From contig NZ_JACJRE010000060.1 in NCBI RefSeq assembly GCF_014697075.1, positions 1 to 43,354 of the forward strand: a stretch of 43,354 nucleotides of DNA. The letters run 5' to 3'. The DNA is from Tolypothrix sp. FACHB-123. Lineage in GTDB: Bacteria; Cyanobacteriota; Cyanobacteriia; Cyanobacteriales; Nostocaceae. A program made the position numbers and the translations under genes. Positions 42,275-43,354 of this stretch are shown piece after piece. The notes beneath the pieces were generated by a model, which was not told where the DNA came from, did no database searches, and was given only the letters and a program-made list of their open reading frames with translations. How positions within the stretch are numbered: the first letter of the stretch is position 1; every line of letters starts with the position of its first letter.

Positions 42275-42459
42275 TCTTGTTTCTAAATAGAATGCACAGT
42301 AAACTTGTCTTGGCTAATTAGCTAAGACTGTGAATAAACAAGATAGTATTTATTTAAAAAAATAAATAAATGTCAGCAGTTAATAAACTTTCTGCACAAA
42401 TCAAAAGTCCTCACCTTTGATTTGCGGTTTCAGATATTTTGCTGATACAAGAAAGGTAA

Positions 42460-42526
42460 AGGACAAAAATAAAAAACTTATGAAAACCTAAATTTTGTTA
42501 CAAAACTTAACAATCAATTATTCATC
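42460..42526 (-). promoter_or_regulatory. Shared motif copy 3, between response regulator and PAS gene
   Basis: GACAAAAATAAAAAACTTAT, then an ATTTTGTTACAAA block and CAATTATTCATC, matches 41742-41802. It overlaps the 3' end of the response regulator gene at 42518 and lies about 190 bases before the PAS gene start. Confidence 0.5.
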
Positions 42527-42895
42527 CCAGCCGAAAATATCAGCTACATCTTGAGAAATAGTCAAAGGTTCAAAAGGTTTAATAATAACTCCAGCAATTC
42601 CCATGTGGGCAAACCGCAGGCGATCGCTTGTTTGAGATTTGGCTGTGAGAAAAATTACTGGTATGGTTTTAGTAGCGGAATTAGTCTGAAGTTGTTCATA
42701 TACAGCAAAACCGTCCATTTCTGGCATAGACACATCCAGCAGAATCCCATCAATAGGGTGATTCTGGGCGATTTTGAGCGCTTCTTGCCCGGAGCTAGCC
42801 GTTAGTGTTGTCCATCCACCGATATCTGATAAACAAGCTTCGACTAGCTCAAGAATACATTCTTCGTCATCGACAATTAATAGTTGTTTAGTCAT
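42518..42895 (-). CDS. Single-domain response regulator
   Basis: A 125-residue receiver with the complete set of conserved residues: acidic pair in LLIVDDEE, phosphoacceptor Asp in GILLDVSMPEMDG, Thr in VIFLTAKSQ, Lys in VIIKPFEP. No output domain. It is the first gene of the minus-strand signalling set that continues with PAS, LuxR-type, receiver, zinc-ribbon and receiver genes. It resembles the regulator at 40709 in length and C-terminus. Confidence 0.92.
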   Translation of the reverse strand: MTKQLLIVDDEECILELVEACLSDIGGWTTLTASSGQEALKIAQNHPIDGILLDVSMPEMDGFAVYEQLQTNSATKTIPVIFLTAKSQTSDRLRFAHMGIAGVIIKPFEPLTISQDVADIFGWDE

Positions 42896-42963
42896 TGGTC
42901 AGTTGTTAGTTGTCATCTATAGCCTTTTTTAGTTGGATGCAATACAAAATTATATCGTCGCCT

Positions 42964-43232
42964 GTAGGGGCAGTGCCGTGCCCCTACGTGTCAACTTAAG
43001 CTAAAAGCTATATAGGGCAAGCATTGTACAAATACCTCGCGCCCTCATCCCCTAACCCCTTCTCCCTCAGGGAGAAGGGGAATTAAATCTCTTGCTCCCC
43101 TCTCCCTCAGAGAGCGGGGCTGGGGGTGAGGGCAAAACCTTGCCACCAAGCGGGTTTCACGTTAAGTTGACACCAATGGGCAGTGCCATGCCCTCTAGAA
43201 TATCTTGATGTGCCGCGAACACTATATTAAAT
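42964..43232. repeat. Composite dispersed element with inverted ends
   Basis: The left end GTAGGGGCAGTGCCGTGCCC and GTGTCAACTTAA is mirrored at the right by TTAAGTTGACACCAATGGGC and AGTGCCATGCCC. The core 43001-43192 is the counterpart of 26386-26580 in opposite orientation. The right part (43162-43232) repeats 127-195 directly. No gene is supported in 42896-43354. Confidence 0.8.
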
Positions 43233-43354
43233 GGGTATCACAAAGATAAATAAGGTTCTTCAGTAGCTATTATGCCAAATTATTAGTTATAGCACTCATA
43301 TAAACACAAAAAAAGCATCTTTATTTTGCCAAAAGCCTTATATGTATTGACATC

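Noticed and set aside
1-43354. tRNA, rRNA and known riboswitch genes
   Set aside because: No T-arm GGTTCGAAT-type box with matching acceptor stem, and no rRNA or familiar riboswitch core, was seen in the gaps by eye. A covariance-model scan would be decisive.

Overview
The window is almost certainly from a filamentous, heterocyst-type cyanobacterium (Nostocales). The octamer GCGATCGC and its core recur throughout, intergenic regions carry heptameric tandem repeats such as GGGCATT, and several genes are cyanobacterial in character. These include a trehalase / maltooligosyl-trehalose synthase / trehalohydrolase cluster, an Sll0418-type MPBQ methyltransferase, DUF1822 and DUF928 proteins, and a very large Ser/Thr kinase fused to a histidine kinase. 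Roughly a fifth of the window is intergenic and rich in small palindromic and dispersed repeats. No rRNA, tRNA, complete transposase or cas gene was seen.

Layout. 1-63 holds the 5' end of a minus-strand gene cut by the window edge. 412-3084 holds a small unknown protein, a sucrose-phosphate-synthase-type glycosyltransferase and a divergent sucrose-phosphatase-like HAD protein lacking key residues. Convergent with the latter, three bases away, is a gene (3087-3920, minus) that looks like a bacterial gasdermin with no protease gene next to it. 4292-5451 is a two-gene unit (DUF4174 protein, glutathione S-transferase), and 5914-6900 is a tocopherol/plastoquinone-pathway methyltransferase. 7142-13517 (minus) is the trehalose operon treZ-treY-treH. 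13757-15987 holds a peroxiredoxin-like protein and a PAS histidine kinase.

16357-22251 (plus) is an ordered cluster: sigma-70-like factor, DUF1822 protein, a membrane protein with a CHAT protease and a CHASE2 sensor, and a secreted DUF928 protein. I read it as a candidate signalling system in which an external signal would control a tethered protease near a sigma factor. 22607-24776 is a CRISPR array of 30 repeats and 29 spacers, read on the minus strand, with its leader on the right and a decayed repeat on the left. 24777-25917 holds the leader, a 15-unit 21-bp minisatellite and repeat debris. 25918-32900 holds a small coiled-coil protein, an RTX-type calcium-binding protein and an operon pairing a filamentous-haemagglutinin-type exoprotein with a TPR-CHAT protease. 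33261-39110 encodes a 1949-residue kinase/ATPase/GAF/PAS/histidine kinase. 39653-42895 is a minus-strand set of small signalling genes: three single-domain response regulators, a zinc-ribbon microprotein, a LuxR-type regulator and a PAS protein. Three of its intergenic gaps share a sequence motif.

The items most worth following are the orphan gasdermin together with two intact CHAT protease genes in the same 30 kb, the sigma/DUF1822/CHAT-CHASE2/DUF928 cluster, the CRISPR array without local cas genes, and a network of MITE-like repeats, one of which appears to lie inside the start of the TPR-CHAT coding sequence.
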